Below are positions 12,481 through 21,707 of a stretch of DNA of 64,000 nucleotides, piece by piece; within the stretch, counting starts at the first letter, position 1, and each line of letters opens with the position of its first letter. The notes below the pieces were generated by a model. The model did not search any database. It was not told where the DNA came from and saw only the letters and a program-made list of their open reading frames with translations. The DNA is taken from the NCBI GenBank assembly GCA_014529385.2, contig CM043944.1:86271884-86335883 (forward strand), written 5' to 3'. This stretch comes from Adiantum capillus-veneris. Its lineage: Eukaryota; Streptophyta; Polypodiopsida; Polypodiales; Pteridaceae. A program made the translations under genes and the position numbers.

Positions 12481-13075
12481 ACATAAACTAGCTTATTACT
12501 TTTTTTGAACTATAATAGAAGTCTTTTTGAGCTTCGGTTAGGTTTCATTAATCTTGAAAGATTTATTGATAGGAGACTATGACACTTGGATTAGAAGGGG
12601 TGGTGGCCTTCTAATCAGAATGATGTTTTTTTTGCTAATAACTTGGGTTTATGAAGAAGGAAAAAGAAGAACATTTTTTCATATATCACTAAGCTTGTTA
12701 AAATAAAAAAAGTTTATAAGATGGACATGGATAACAACTGGTATGGTCCATTGATACCTGTAAAACACATCCATGGCTAACTGAATTGTTGTCTTGTTTG
12801 GATGGATGCAGGTAAGGACTCTATCTTATCTTGGAAGGTTTTTTTTGCTTTGACAAGCTATCTTACTCTGGATGGAACACTCACTGATGACTTGGGAAGT
12901 TCATTTACTTTCTGCTTACTCAAAGGGGATCTCTTTCTTACAAACATTGTACTTAAATGATTCTAATACTGAGTTATTTTTGTACATATCTAGTCCTTGT
13001 TCCATTACTAGCTGTCTTTTGAATGTAAAAATTCAGTTATGTCTTATTATCTAAGATTTAACAGCTACACACACA
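12481..13075 (+). repeat. Dispersed repeat, copy 1
   Basis: From about 12580 to 13065 this closely matches 24520-25010 (same order, mostly single-base changes and small indels). It starts with a hairpin (12589-12616: stem GATTAGAAGG/CCTTCTAATC, 8-nt loop) and ends in a short CA tract. An acceptor-donor-like tgcaggtaag sits in the middle of both copies. Copy 2 lies directly upstream of the Penelope-like ORF, so copy 1 may be a fragment of the same family. Confidence 0.8.
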
Positions 13076-13479
13076 CACGTACGTGCACACACACATACCC
13101 ATAGGTGGATCAACCTGCACCAAAACAGGTAGGCTAGGACTCATCAAGAGCACCTTGGTGAGGGAAGCCTTTCTCCTCTCTTCACCAGCCCCAACGGATC
13201 CCTCCACTAAGCAACTCAAGTGTTTGTTCTTCTCCAATCGAGCCACCATCAAGAAGGTGCCTTGGTTTTCCACAGTCCATTAAAAGCGAGCACCCAAGGA
13301 TTCTTTAAGAGTATCCAACTCCAAGTAAGTACGAGGGTGATACAAGAGTCACCATAGAGGTGGCGCAAGATCAAGCAAGGAAAAATTTCGCTCAACATTC
13401 TAGGTGTTGAGCTCTCCAAAAGTGGAAAAAAATATGTGTCTTATCTTTAAAAGAATAAAACAAAGTGATCATTCAAACC
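13076..13479. other. No gene seen
   Basis: Short frames on both strands with CA-rich sequence at the left. Nothing recognisable. Confidence 0.4.
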
Positions 13480-13990
13480 ACAATTTTTTTCAACATAATT
13501 ATAGCATACAACTATGATTTCTTGCTTACATGCACATGCACTATAGCATAGAGATCTCTTTTTGTAGGCATGAAAATTTTGTTGTGCACTAGTTTCTTAC
13601 TCTTGAAAGCCACTGATCTACCTTCTAGAAGTAAAATTGCAATACCTCTAGAATTAGCAACTATTTCTTAAAAAAATGGTCCAAGTAGATCAATTATATC
13701 AAGTATAGGTATTGATGCTAAAGCTACCTTGAGATGTCTAAACTATGGTGGTGATCTTCTCTCTATAATAAATTCTCGCCTTTTCCTTTCAGGTGGTTTG
13801 TCACAAGAACAACAAGCTTTGCATAATTTTGAACAAATGTACATTAAAAAACTACCAAGCTTAGGAAATTTGGACTACTTCCTAAACAGTATGATGAGGC
13901 CATTGAAAAATAACATCCACTTTGGAAGTATGCGTTGCTATACTATTCACAAGTGTATTCTAGCCTATTGGCTGTATGTTACTCATAGAT
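13480..13990 (-). pseudogene. Ty3/Gypsy RT-tail/RNase H relic
   Basis: On the minus strand, frames with stops read like the end of RT and the start of RNase H of Gypsy elements: F-R-H-L-K-V-A-L-A-S-I-P-I-L (family: F-x-x-L-K-x-x-L-x-x-A-P-I-L), then a run like G-R-S-V-A-F-K-S-K-K-L (family: G-R-P-V-A-F-E-S-K-K-L) and a Y-A-I-V-H segment (family: L-A-I-V-H-A). No element ends were found. It is badly decayed. Confidence 0.55.
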
Positions 13991-14092
13991 TAATTAATTA
14001 GCAAGATTCCATGTTTCCTTAAAGAGTTTAGAGCAAAAGCATAGTTTACGCTTGTTCACGTGCACATCATAACGAAAGACAAAAGCACAACG

Positions 14093-14541
14093 ATCTATGA
14101 CATCAACAACAATCCTGAACATAATCAGCAAATTGAGACCACAGAAGACAACAACATGACAATCTGCGACATCAACAACAATTCTGAACATAATCAGCAA
14201 ATCGTATCCGGTTGTTTCCGTAGAAAACGTATCTCAGCATTACGAAGCATAGTGTTTTGTTATGCTGACATGAATTTTAAACACAATCAAAAAATTGCGA
14301 GACAATGGAGCTGGAAGTCGAGATGATTGTCAGAATTCTGTTATCAGGTCGATAGTTACATCTGCTGGGAGTAAATAACCAAAATGGGTGGAGAGAAAAA
14401 ATACCCAGATGCTGTCCAGATTCTCCTCACAAAAACGCCAGCAAATATTCAGAGTCTGCACCAACAAAAAAACCCAGTAGGTGTGTACATTGTCCTCACA
14501 AAAAGACCAGGAGATATTGACAATCTAGTCGACAAGATGTC
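14093..14541. repeat. Array of about 69-bp tandem repeats
   Basis: Two clear units start at 14093 and 14162 (period 69) and a degenerate third follows near 14260. A second pair starts at 14404 and 14473 (period 69 again). The two pairs share a weak common core around cagcaaat. The array lies 3' of the minus-strand HUH gene and coiled-coil ORF, so it could be a subterminal repeat of the same element. Confidence 0.6.
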
Positions 14542-14590
14542 TATTTAGCAAGTTCGCAAGCTTGCATAGCAATGCATTCAACTTGCTGAG

Positions 14591-14899
14591 CTATGTTTTC
14601 AATTTCGACACTTCAGTACGCAGCATTGCAATTTTCTCCTCTAGCTTGGAAACCTGTATATCAGCGAGATTTGTTTCACGTTCATCGATTCCGTCTTTCA
14701 ATCTATCTATTGTGTCCAAGAGATCAGATCGAAGAGCTCGATAACCCTCTGGTTGATTCCTCGAGACCTCATGCAAAATTTTTGTCACCATGTCCTCGAC
14801 CTTCTCCAATCGTGGATCTTGAATCTCATCTAGCGACTCATCTACTTGCGTATCTGTCATTGAGTCCACCAAGTTCACCTGGTCCATTTTACCTTGCAC
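14591..14899 (-). CDS. Small acidic coiled-coil ORF, possible part of the HUH element
   Basis: A 102-aa minus-strand frame. The first 30 residues are acidic (VDSMTDTQVDESLDEIQD) and the rest has heptad-like L/I/V spacing ending in LEEKIAMLRTEVSKLKT, a likely coiled coil. No known domain was recognised. With the Copia insertion removed it lies about 190 bp downstream of the end of HUH exon 2 on the same strand, so it may be a later exon or a second ORF of that element, or unrelated. The first ATG (14899) and an internal one fit equally well. Confidence 0.4.
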   Translation of the reverse strand: MQGKMDQVNLVDSMTDTQVDESLDEIQDPRLEKVEDMVTKILHEVSRNQPEGYRALRSDLLDTIDRLKDGIDERETNLADIQVSKLEEKIAMLRTEVSKLKT

Positions 14900-14989
14900 T
14901 CACAGAATACAAACTTTTAGTCTCATCACATGCAAGAAATAGAAGCGATTACAATAGACTAGCAATACATTGTATCATGCAACTGTTGT

Positions 14990-15177
14990 TGTTGGGGTAT
15001 AGGCGTCTGTGCCTTGCCCGGCCGCCCAGAGTCTGGGCGCCCACTGACTTGTATACCTTATACATAGCATAAGTGTATAGGGGGCTGCTCACTCTTGGAG
15101 TCTCCCCACCCACATCGTGTCTGTCTCCTTCTCTCTCTCTCTCACTCTCCGTCTGTGGTGCTCCCCGATCCCCTTCA
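14990..15177 (+). repeat. 5' LTR of the 15-kb Copia element
   Basis: 188 bp, TG...CA ends. It differs from the 3' LTR mainly by one CT unit in its terminal CT-rich tract. It includes a GC-rich half-palindrome (gcccagagtctgggc). Confidence 0.93.
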
Positions 15178-15179
15178 AT

Positions 15180-15191
15180 TGGTATCAGAGC
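15180..15191 (+). promoter_or_regulatory. Primer-binding site (initiator tRNA-Met)
   Basis: TGGTATCAGAGC two bases after the LTR end, the standard plant Copia minus-strand primer site. Confidence 0.9.
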
Positions 15192-15549
15192 TATGGTGAC
15201 CGCGGAGAGCACGACGGCTTTGAGAGCTTCGAGGCGATAGCTCGCTCGCTCTCGACGGTGGAGTTCGATCGCGGAGTTTCACGAAGAGCGATTTTAGCTT
15301 GAGGAGCATTGTCTTTGGAGCTTAGGAGCTTGGTGTGGTCAAGCTTGGTCGAGGAGGCGGTTGCAGCTTCCTTGGTGAGAGGAGCTTTTGAGCTCAGTGG
15401 AGCTCGTTAGAGAAGTGCTCGGCGGAGGAGAGCTTGACATTCGAGTGCTTGGATGCTGTTGTGGCAGAGCTCTTGTGTTGGAGCTTGCATTGAGAGGGCA
15501 TTGCATCACGCAGAGTGGAGCAGGAGCAGGTTCAAGACTGTGTGCAGCT

Positions 15550-15850
15550 CGTTTTTGCCATTTTCGGGCTCTAAAACGCAGTTTTTTGCGTAGCTCCGTC
15601 ATACAGAGTCAGATCTACATGATCCAGGAGTCTAGGTCAGGGTTTTGGCACGCTCCGGACGCGATGGTGATGTTTATTTTCTGAAATTATGCTTTGAATT
15701 ACAGCAGGTACAGCAGCAAGTTTATTTGTGCACTCTCGGGTCCCAAAAACACTGTTTTTGGCATAGCTTTCACACCCGGACTCGGATACATATGATCCAG
15801 GAGTCTACCTTGGGGTTTTGGCACGCTCCGGACGCGCTCGTCATATCAGA
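15550..15850 (+). repeat. Duplicated segment in the Copia leader
   Basis: Two related blocks (about 15558-15671 and 15735-15850) share the string gatccaggagtct followed by ttttggcacgctccggacgcg. A similar block occurs inverted in the 40.7-44.2 kb relative (about 43600-43740), so it is a family feature, perhaps an RNA signal. Confidence 0.65.
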
Positions 15851-16828
15851 ATTTTAAAATTCTGAACGCTGAATTTTCTGTAGCAGCAACAGTTGTTTAT
15901 TGTGTGTCGAGGATTCCACACATGGTTTGCTCTCAGATGTGAGAGTGATATTTGCTGCAAGTTTCCTCACAGGTGGGAGGATACGATGTATGCCTTATGT
16001 CGTTTGATGCTCAGGGAGACTAATGTGATTGCATTTTGAGCTCGGCAATGTATGCCTCGAGCATGTTTTTTAACAGTCACAGGTAGAGCAGATATTTGTG
16101 TACTAGATTTGCAGGTGTTTGCAATGATGTATGCAAAGTGTGGAGATTGGTGCATGCATTTGGAGTGCGGTTTGATGCGCTTTGGTTGCTCATGGTTTTG
16201 AGCGTGCAGTCAATTTGGTTACTAGTTTTGTGGCCGTTTTACTGACGAAACTCTGGCGAAATTTTCCCAGGAGTTTTATGCGCATCATTTATGCGATCTA
16301 GGTAGAGATTGCGGGTTGCACTCAGCATTTGTGTGCGGTGTTCTCTGCAGGTGGGAGATTTGTGCGTGTGTATGCAACCTTAACCGCACAGTGTGGGCTT
16401 GGTGATTAGCTCACGGGTTTGACAGGCGTACAGTTATCTTGGCACACTCACAGGAGTGAGTATTGTGATGTATGCTTGTGTGGCTACGAGCTAGGTAGCC
16501 GGATTCGAGCACTAATGGCTTAAGGTTTTTCAGCAGGTTTCAGCTACAGGTTTACAAGTTTACAGGCAGGTTTGAGGGCTTATTTGGGTGCTGAATTTTC
16601 AGCCATTGTTTCCTCTTTGCAGGTGTCCATGCATGGCTCAGTTGTAGGCTGATTTGGGACACATTTGTGACTTGTTTATGCAGCTGTTTAAGAGCTGAAT
16701 TTTGGGGCTGATCTGCAGCCATATTTTACAGCCATATTTGCAGACTTTTGTTGATGCAATTCGAGCCAGTTTAGGGCTGATTTGGTTGACATTTGCTACT
16801 CATTGTTGCTTGCTCTTTTGCGAGCATT

Positions 16829-18682
16829 ATGGCTGATTTTTCATTTGACTTCCAGCGTTATGGTCTGACACAGTTTGATGGTGCAGATTTCGTTGCTTGG
16901 AAGAAGCATATGCTTGTTGCATTGGCAGATTTGGGGCAGGATAAACCCTTGCTTGGTTTATCGGCGAAGCCCAAGTCTATGCGTGATGATGATTGGCAGG
17001 ATCTTGATGAGTTAGCCATGTCTACAATTCATTTGCATCTGGTTGAGTCTGTTTACTGGCAGGTCTCGAGGGAGACTACAACTCATGCTTTATGGCAGAG
17101 TTTACATGCTATGTACGCGACATCCATGTCTACAGGGGAGTCTAGTCCCACTTCTATGTCCATGGGAGAGATTGGTCCCACACGCAAGTCTCGACGGCAT
17201 AGAGACTTGACATGTTGGCATTGTGGACATAGAGGGCACATTAGGCGTCGATGTTTCAGGCGTTTGAGACAAAGGAGGCGACAGATGCGTGATGCAGATT
17301 TGGGCATGACAGATGCTAGTGAGATCAGTACGGTGGTTACTGAGTATGCTTGTGATGGCGATGTCACATTTACATCTAGCTTGTCTTCATACGATCTTAT
17401 GTCTACGGATTGCATATCGGATTGCACATTGTCTTCACATTGGTTACTAGATTCAGATGCTACATTCCATGTCACGTCGCATCGTGAGTGGTTTAGCACG
17501 TTTTCTAGTGGGAGACTTGGTTGTGTGCACATGGCTGATGGTGCTGTGTATGACATTGAGGGTACAGGAGACGTATGTTTGTCCTTGCCCAGTGGTATGA
17601 GATTTACCCTGCGTCATGTGCGTTATGTGCCAGATCTGAGACGGGATTTGATCTCAGTCAGACAGTTACGGGATAGTGGATGTCAGATTTCGCTACGAGA
17701 GCGAGATTTTGTGATGCATTTGGGTTCGCTAGTGATTGCGAGAGGTGCCAGGAGTGGTACACGTTACCCATTGCATGTGGATCACACGAGAGACGGTGTT
17801 GTCTCTGTGATCACGCAGCCAGGTAGAGAGCGAGAGAGCAGGCGAGTCTCTTTTGCTTGTGGGTTGCAGGATGCTTTGCATGGAGTGCAGAGTAGTGAGC
17901 TCGTTGTGCACACAGTTGGGGCACGACTTGAGCAGTCACACAGAGAGGTGACAGAGTCAGACATGCATGCTTTGCTAGTGACTGAGCAAAGCAGAGACTC
18001 AGTTGTGCTAGATACTTCTATGCAGGATAGACAGGTAGAGCGGTCTTGCTCTGGTGAGTCACGACAGGAGGACGTTGTGCAAGAGTCTATGCATACGGAG
18101 TTAGAGCATGAGAGCTCTAGTGAGTCACAACAGATTGAGTGTTCATGTTTGCAGTGGATGATTGCAGAGGAGGCTGAGATGTCAGCGATTATGCAGTCAT
18201 TCCTTTCTATGCTCGACAGTGAGCATGGGGATATAGTTATGCAGGATATGTCTTCCAGCAGACACCTAGAGCAGCTGGTTTACTCTGAGGTTGCACGACA
18301 GGTTGATGCGTCTTTTGCGGACAGTCAGGAGATGCATGTGGCTGACACGCCTTGTCAGTCAGAGATGCCTATTGCCAGGGACATATATGTTGATGCATGC
18401 TCCGTAGAGCTAGCAGGGCCCGCTAGCATTGCATCGGCATTCGGTGGTCTCATGTATGAGATGCTGATCTTGAGACCGGATATCGCAGCTGCAGTGGGAG
18501 CATATGTAGTTGGGATTGTCAGTCGTTTGTTGACTGATGATGGCATAGTGCACGAGGGAGATATGCAGGTATTGTGTACATACTTGCAGTACGTGTGCGG
18601 TACGTCTGGTGGTGTACGGACTTACACGGGAGCAGGACAGCCGGATGCACACGATCACAGCCAGCCAGTGGGCATCGGTTGA
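16829..18682 (+). CDS. Copia gag-protease fused to RT/RNase H connection remnant
   Basis: Uninterrupted frame of 617 aa from the ATG at 16829. A TTG-opened extension to 16793 is unlikely. Residues 1-105 resemble the Copia gag N-terminus (FDGADFVAWKKHM). Residues 129-142 form a zinc knuckle, CWHCGHRGHIRRRC. Residues 205-280 are the protease, but the active site reads D-S-D where the family has D-S-G. A long E/S/Q-rich linker (about 330-530) follows. Residues 536-600 match the RT-RNase H connection of Copia pol (G-G-L-M-Y then R-P-D-I-A-A-A-V-G, ending Y-L-Q-Y-V-C-G-T), as in the Copia elements at 56-61 kb of this window. Integrase and the RT catalytic core are missing. The open frame suggests selection or recent copying. 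A role as a packaging protein served in trans is inference. Confidence 0.8.
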   Translation: MADFSFDFQRYGLTQFDGADFVAWKKHMLVALADLGQDKPLLGLSAKPKSMRDDDWQDLDELAMSTIHLHLVESVYWQVSRETTTHALWQSLHAMYATSMSTGESSPTSMSMGEIGPTRKSRRHRDLTCWHCGHRGHIRRRCFRRLRQRRRQMRDADLGMTDASEISTVVTEYACDGDVTFTSSLSSYDLMSTDCISDCTLSSHWLLDSDATFHVTSHREWFSTFSSGRLGCVHMADGAVYDIEGTGDVCLSLPSGMRFTLRHVRYVPDLRRDLISVRQLRDSGCQISLRERDFVMHLGSLVIARGARSGTRYPLHVDHTRDGVVSVITQPGRERESRRVSFACGLQDALHGVQSSELVVHTVGARLEQSHREVTESDMHALLVTEQSRDSVVLDTSMQDRQVERSCSGESRQEDVVQESMHTELEHESSSESQQIECSCLQWMIAEEAEMSAIMQSFLSMLDSEHGDIVMQDMSSSRHLEQLVYSEVARQVDASFADSQEMHVADTPCQSEMPIARDIYVDACSVELAGPASIASAFGGLMYEMLILRPDIAAAVGAYVVGIVSRLLTDDGIVHEGDMQVLCTYLQYVCGTSGGVRTYTGAGQPDAHDHSQPVGIG

Positions 18683-18761
18683 GAGCGGTTTTCTCTCGCC
18701 TTTTGTAGTCTTTAGACTATGTTCTCTTGCTTAAAGGCACAATCGCCTTTAAGTGGGAGGT

Positions 18762-18951
18762 TGTTGGGGTATAGGCGTCTGTGCCTTGCCCGGCCGCCCA
18801 GAGTCTGGGCGCCCACTGACTTGTATACCTTATACATAGCATAAGTGTATAGGGGGCTGCTCACTCTTGGAGTCTCCCCACCCACATCGTGTCTGTCTCC
18901 TTCTCTCTCTCTCTCTCACTCTCCGTCTGTGGTGCTCCCCGATCCCCTTCA
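18762..18951 (+). repeat. 3' LTR of the 15-kb Copia element
   Basis: 190 bp, preceded by the polypurine tract at 18751-18761 and followed by TSD GTTGT. Confidence 0.93.
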
Positions 18952-18956
18952 GTTGT

Positions 18957-20168
18957 CACACCAACACTATGCACCAAAGGAATGTACTCATCGCCTATTT
19001 GCGGACTTGCTCCGTTTTGTTGACTATAGTCATCTTCGTCATTTGTTCGCACACTCGCTGGACTGTTGAGAACATGTTTGATAGTTAGCAAAGTGTAAAA
19101 TCAAAATCATTCCTATGCATATTGATGACCATACCTCTCAATTCCTTGCCAGCGGGAGTGGAAGCAGTCGGCACGTGGGTGAGTTGTAGTATGCTCATCG
19201 TTGTTGATAAAGATACTAGAGACATCTTGGTAAGTTGTGGTTGATGGATAAACCATGCATCTCCAAAGAGCTTTCGTCTTGCCTAATTGCATCCCCCGGC
19301 CTTGGTAAGCTGTCACCCACGCCGACGACGGATAATATTTCCCAGTTTTTAGCATCTTGTGCATGGTAGACAAGAAATCGTTTCCCAAAGGATGTCCCAA
19401 TCTAAACTTCCAGAACATATATGTTCTATCGAATATATTTGCGGGCGTCAAACAAACTTTCTTCTTCAAGTCGTCACCACCATACAAGCTGTACAGCTCT
19501 ATTCCCTTGTTAATCTCGTCTGCATGAATGTTGTGCATCACGACTTGAAAATACGGCTGGTCTTGGTCCTTCAAGCAGTAGCCGAGCATACCCTCAAAGG
19601 TATGCATATTACGTTGTTTCAACGCACGGCAAAGCACCATCCCACTAGTAGGCAAAGCCTTATCCCAACCCAAGTATTGTTTCACTTTCCTATTTGCTGC
19701 GACCAACGAGCTAGTCCAAAGCCGCATCACCATGTGGAAGTGCAAGTGAAAAAGACTGCCGCCTCTTTCAACAGCACAAAGACCAGCAATTGTCTCCTTT
19801 TCAAGAAATGTGCGCATAGAACCTAACAAATCTACATCAATATCGCAACCCCCTACAGATACCGTGACACTAACCTCCATAACCCTACAGCTCTTCGGCT
19901 TCTCAGTCCTGCTAGTAGCAGATGGCAATGACTGCCTTTTTCGTTTTTTTGTTACATTCCCCTGAGTCGCATCCTGTGTGCAGCGGGCCCCCACATTGCC
20001 CTCACTTAGGTACTCCCTGCTGGAGGGCTCCACATTGCCCTCATTTCCGTGCCCCCTGCAGCAGCCCTCTACATTCCCCTCAGTTGGATGCTGCCTGCAT
20101 CGGGCCACTGCCTTGAGGCGAACCATAGCCCTTTGCATGAAACAACAAGATGCAGCACAATACAGCAC
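18957..20168 (-). CDS. Rep-class HUH endonuclease, Replitron-like, interrupted by Copia
   Basis: Open frame of 351 aa (20168-19113). Residues 141-145 are H-L-H-F-H, an HUH metal site, and residues 197-200 are Y-C-L-K, the single-tyrosine Y-x-x-K motif of Rep nucleases that nick single-stranded DNA. The spacing of about 55 residues suits the family. Residues 74-78 (KKRKR) are a probable nuclear signal. Residues 30-72 hold a 13-residue repeat (E-G-N-V...). No helicase domain is seen, so it is not a Helitron or a full geminivirus Rep. A 72-nt intron is likely at 19063-19134: GTATGG donor, GCTAAC branch site, CAACAG acceptor, phase kept. That replaces the last six codons of the ORF by about 38 more, ending near the Copia insertion at 18952. 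Known Replitrons are transposons of algae and plants. Other Rep-like genes remain possible. Confidence 0.7.
19953..20081 (-). repeat. 39-bp minisatellite in the HUH gene
   Basis: Three and a third 39-bp units in frame give the 13-residue period E-G-N-V-x9 in the protein (residues 30-72), rich in G, C and R, just before the nuclear-signal-like cluster. Confidence 0.8.
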
Positions 20169-20539
20169 GCTCTCAGCCTATTGACATGAACTTAGCACAC
20201 AATCGACAGCATAAACAAAAAAGTACAGCACGTATTACCTGCATCTGCTTAGATTCAGCAACAACTTGCGTACGCAACGAAAACAGACAGAAGCACGTCC
20301 CGACAACTGAGTAAAAAGATCCACAATCTCACAAAATAGCCAAAAACATGCGTTGCTGTCCACCAGCAAGTGCCGCCAGGTGTCCTGACACACGCCAGAC
20401 CGCCTGGCTCGCATTGGATTTGCTTCTTGAAATTTGCTTCTCATCTACGGAGATTCGCACTAATCCCAGCAGGAAAATCTTGTTTCGGGCACCTACTTGC
20501 AAAAATAATATGGTCAAGGTAGTAAAATTTCATTTTTTA
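20169..20539. other. Upstream region of the HUH gene
   Basis: Presumed promoter/5' end of the minus-strand HUH gene. No TATA box or element terminus could be picked with confidence. The change to Gypsy-like sequence after about 20540 sets the outer limit. Confidence 0.4.
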
Positions 20540-21060
20540 GAATGACTCTTATTCTCCTTAGCATACAGGTTTTGTTGATGCAATAAGCCAAAAACTTGTC
20601 AAAGATTCTTCAAATGCTTCTCTTTTGTAGAACTATAAGTGAGGATGTTATTGAGAAAAACGATAACAAGCTTTTGCATGTATGGTTTTAAAACACTAGA
20701 CCATTGGTCAAGCCAAAAGGCACGACCAAAAACTTATAATGCTCGAACCATGTTGAAAAGGAAGTTTTGGATATATTTGGAGCCTTATGCTTACTTGATG
20801 ATACCATAAATATAGGTCTATTTTGAAAAAAAATAGTGTGCTCCATTCAATAGATCAAACAATTCATCTACCCTTGGTAACAAATACTTATTCTGGATAG
20901 TAACTGCATTCAATCCACAACAATATATGCATATACACATAGTACCATCTTTTTCTTCATCAATAAAATAGGAGAAGCACATGGTGAAGAATTGGGTTGA
21001 ATGAAACCCTATTGAGGTAGTCTGAAAGCTAACATTCTACCTTAGTTTCTTCCTTACGAC
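20540..21060 (-). pseudogene. Ty3/Gypsy reverse transcriptase relic
   Basis: Read on the minus strand, decayed frames keep a chain typical of Gypsy RT: E-E-K-D-G-T-M then [15 protein letters not shown] (family: A-L-N-x-x-T-I-K-N-R-Y-P-L-P-R), and [11 protein letters not shown]. Further on a P-F-G-L-T-N-like segment follows, then the area of the catalytic box, which is broken. No ends were found. Confidence 0.7.
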
Positions 21061-21186
21061 TAGTCTGATAAAGTAGCTTGCTTGTAGATTTATTGCTTAG
21101 CACGGCATTTATGTCACGTGTTGCACATCTCATGCATGCAATATACCAACAATTAAAATCATTTAGAAAACCATCGTTCTATCCGT

Positions 21187-21346
21187 GAAAAAGGGAACAT
21201 CCCAACATAGGGAGTGCATTACATCGATATCCCAAAGCAAATGATGACACGAGGAATAACAAGACAAAACAAGCCAAAATTAAAGCAAGACAACCTTGTG
21301 ATTGAATGTAATTTGAGTGTGACCACCATCTAAGGAGCGCGCTCAG
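21187..21346 (+). repeat. 160-bp repeat R, copy 1
   Basis: Nearly identical to 21548-21707 (both begin gaaaaagggaacatccc). A partial third copy lies at about 21361-21440. The reverse complement of the same unit appears at about 47185-47398. Confidence 0.85.
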
Positions 21347-21547
21347 CAAGGCTGCACAACAATAACAAGAGAAAACAAGGCTGCACGACAAAACAAGCCA
21401 AAATTAAAGCAAGACAACCTTGTGATTGAATGTAATTTGACCATTTATGATAGTGTGGCCACCATCGAAGGACCATAAGCATCTTTATGGAATGAGCTTA
21501 CAAGGGCTTAGGGGCTCGGGAGGGAAACTTGCGAGAGGACTCTACTT

Positions 21548-21707
21548 GAAAAAGGGAACATCCCAACATAGGGAGTGCATTACATCGATATCCCAAAGCA
21601 AATGACGACACGAGGAATAACAAGACAAAACAAGCCAAAATTAAAGCAAGACAACCTTGTGATTGAATGTAATTTGAGTGTGGCCACCACCTAAGGAGCG
21701 CGCCCAG
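21548..21707 (+). repeat. 160-bp repeat R, copy 2
   Basis: Same unit as 21187-21346. It directly abuts the minus-strand gene fragment at 21708-22090; the copy at 47 kb keeps the same order. Confidence 0.85.

Larger units (their letters stand above)
14985..18956 (+). mobile_element. Complete non-autonomous Ty1/Copia element with TSD GTTGT
   Basis: Two near-identical LTRs (14990-15177, 18762-18951) begin TGTTGGGG and end CCCCTTCA. The element is flanked by the 5-bp direct repeat GTTGT at 14985-14989 and 18952-18956. The primer site TGGTATCAGAGC (initiator tRNA-Met) is at 15180-15191 and the polypurine tract aagtgggaggt at 18751-18761. The interior is only about 3.6 kb: a 1.6-kb leader with a duplicated segment, then one ORF (16829-18682). 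Integrase, the RT core and RNase H are absent, so it must use enzymes from another Copia. LTR similarity indicates recent insertion. It sits in an exon of the minus-strand HUH gene. Confidence 0.92.

Noticed and set aside
19113-20168. Helitron Rep-helicase
   Set aside because: Only one catalytic tyrosine motif is seen and no helicase domain follows, so a Helitron is unlikely.
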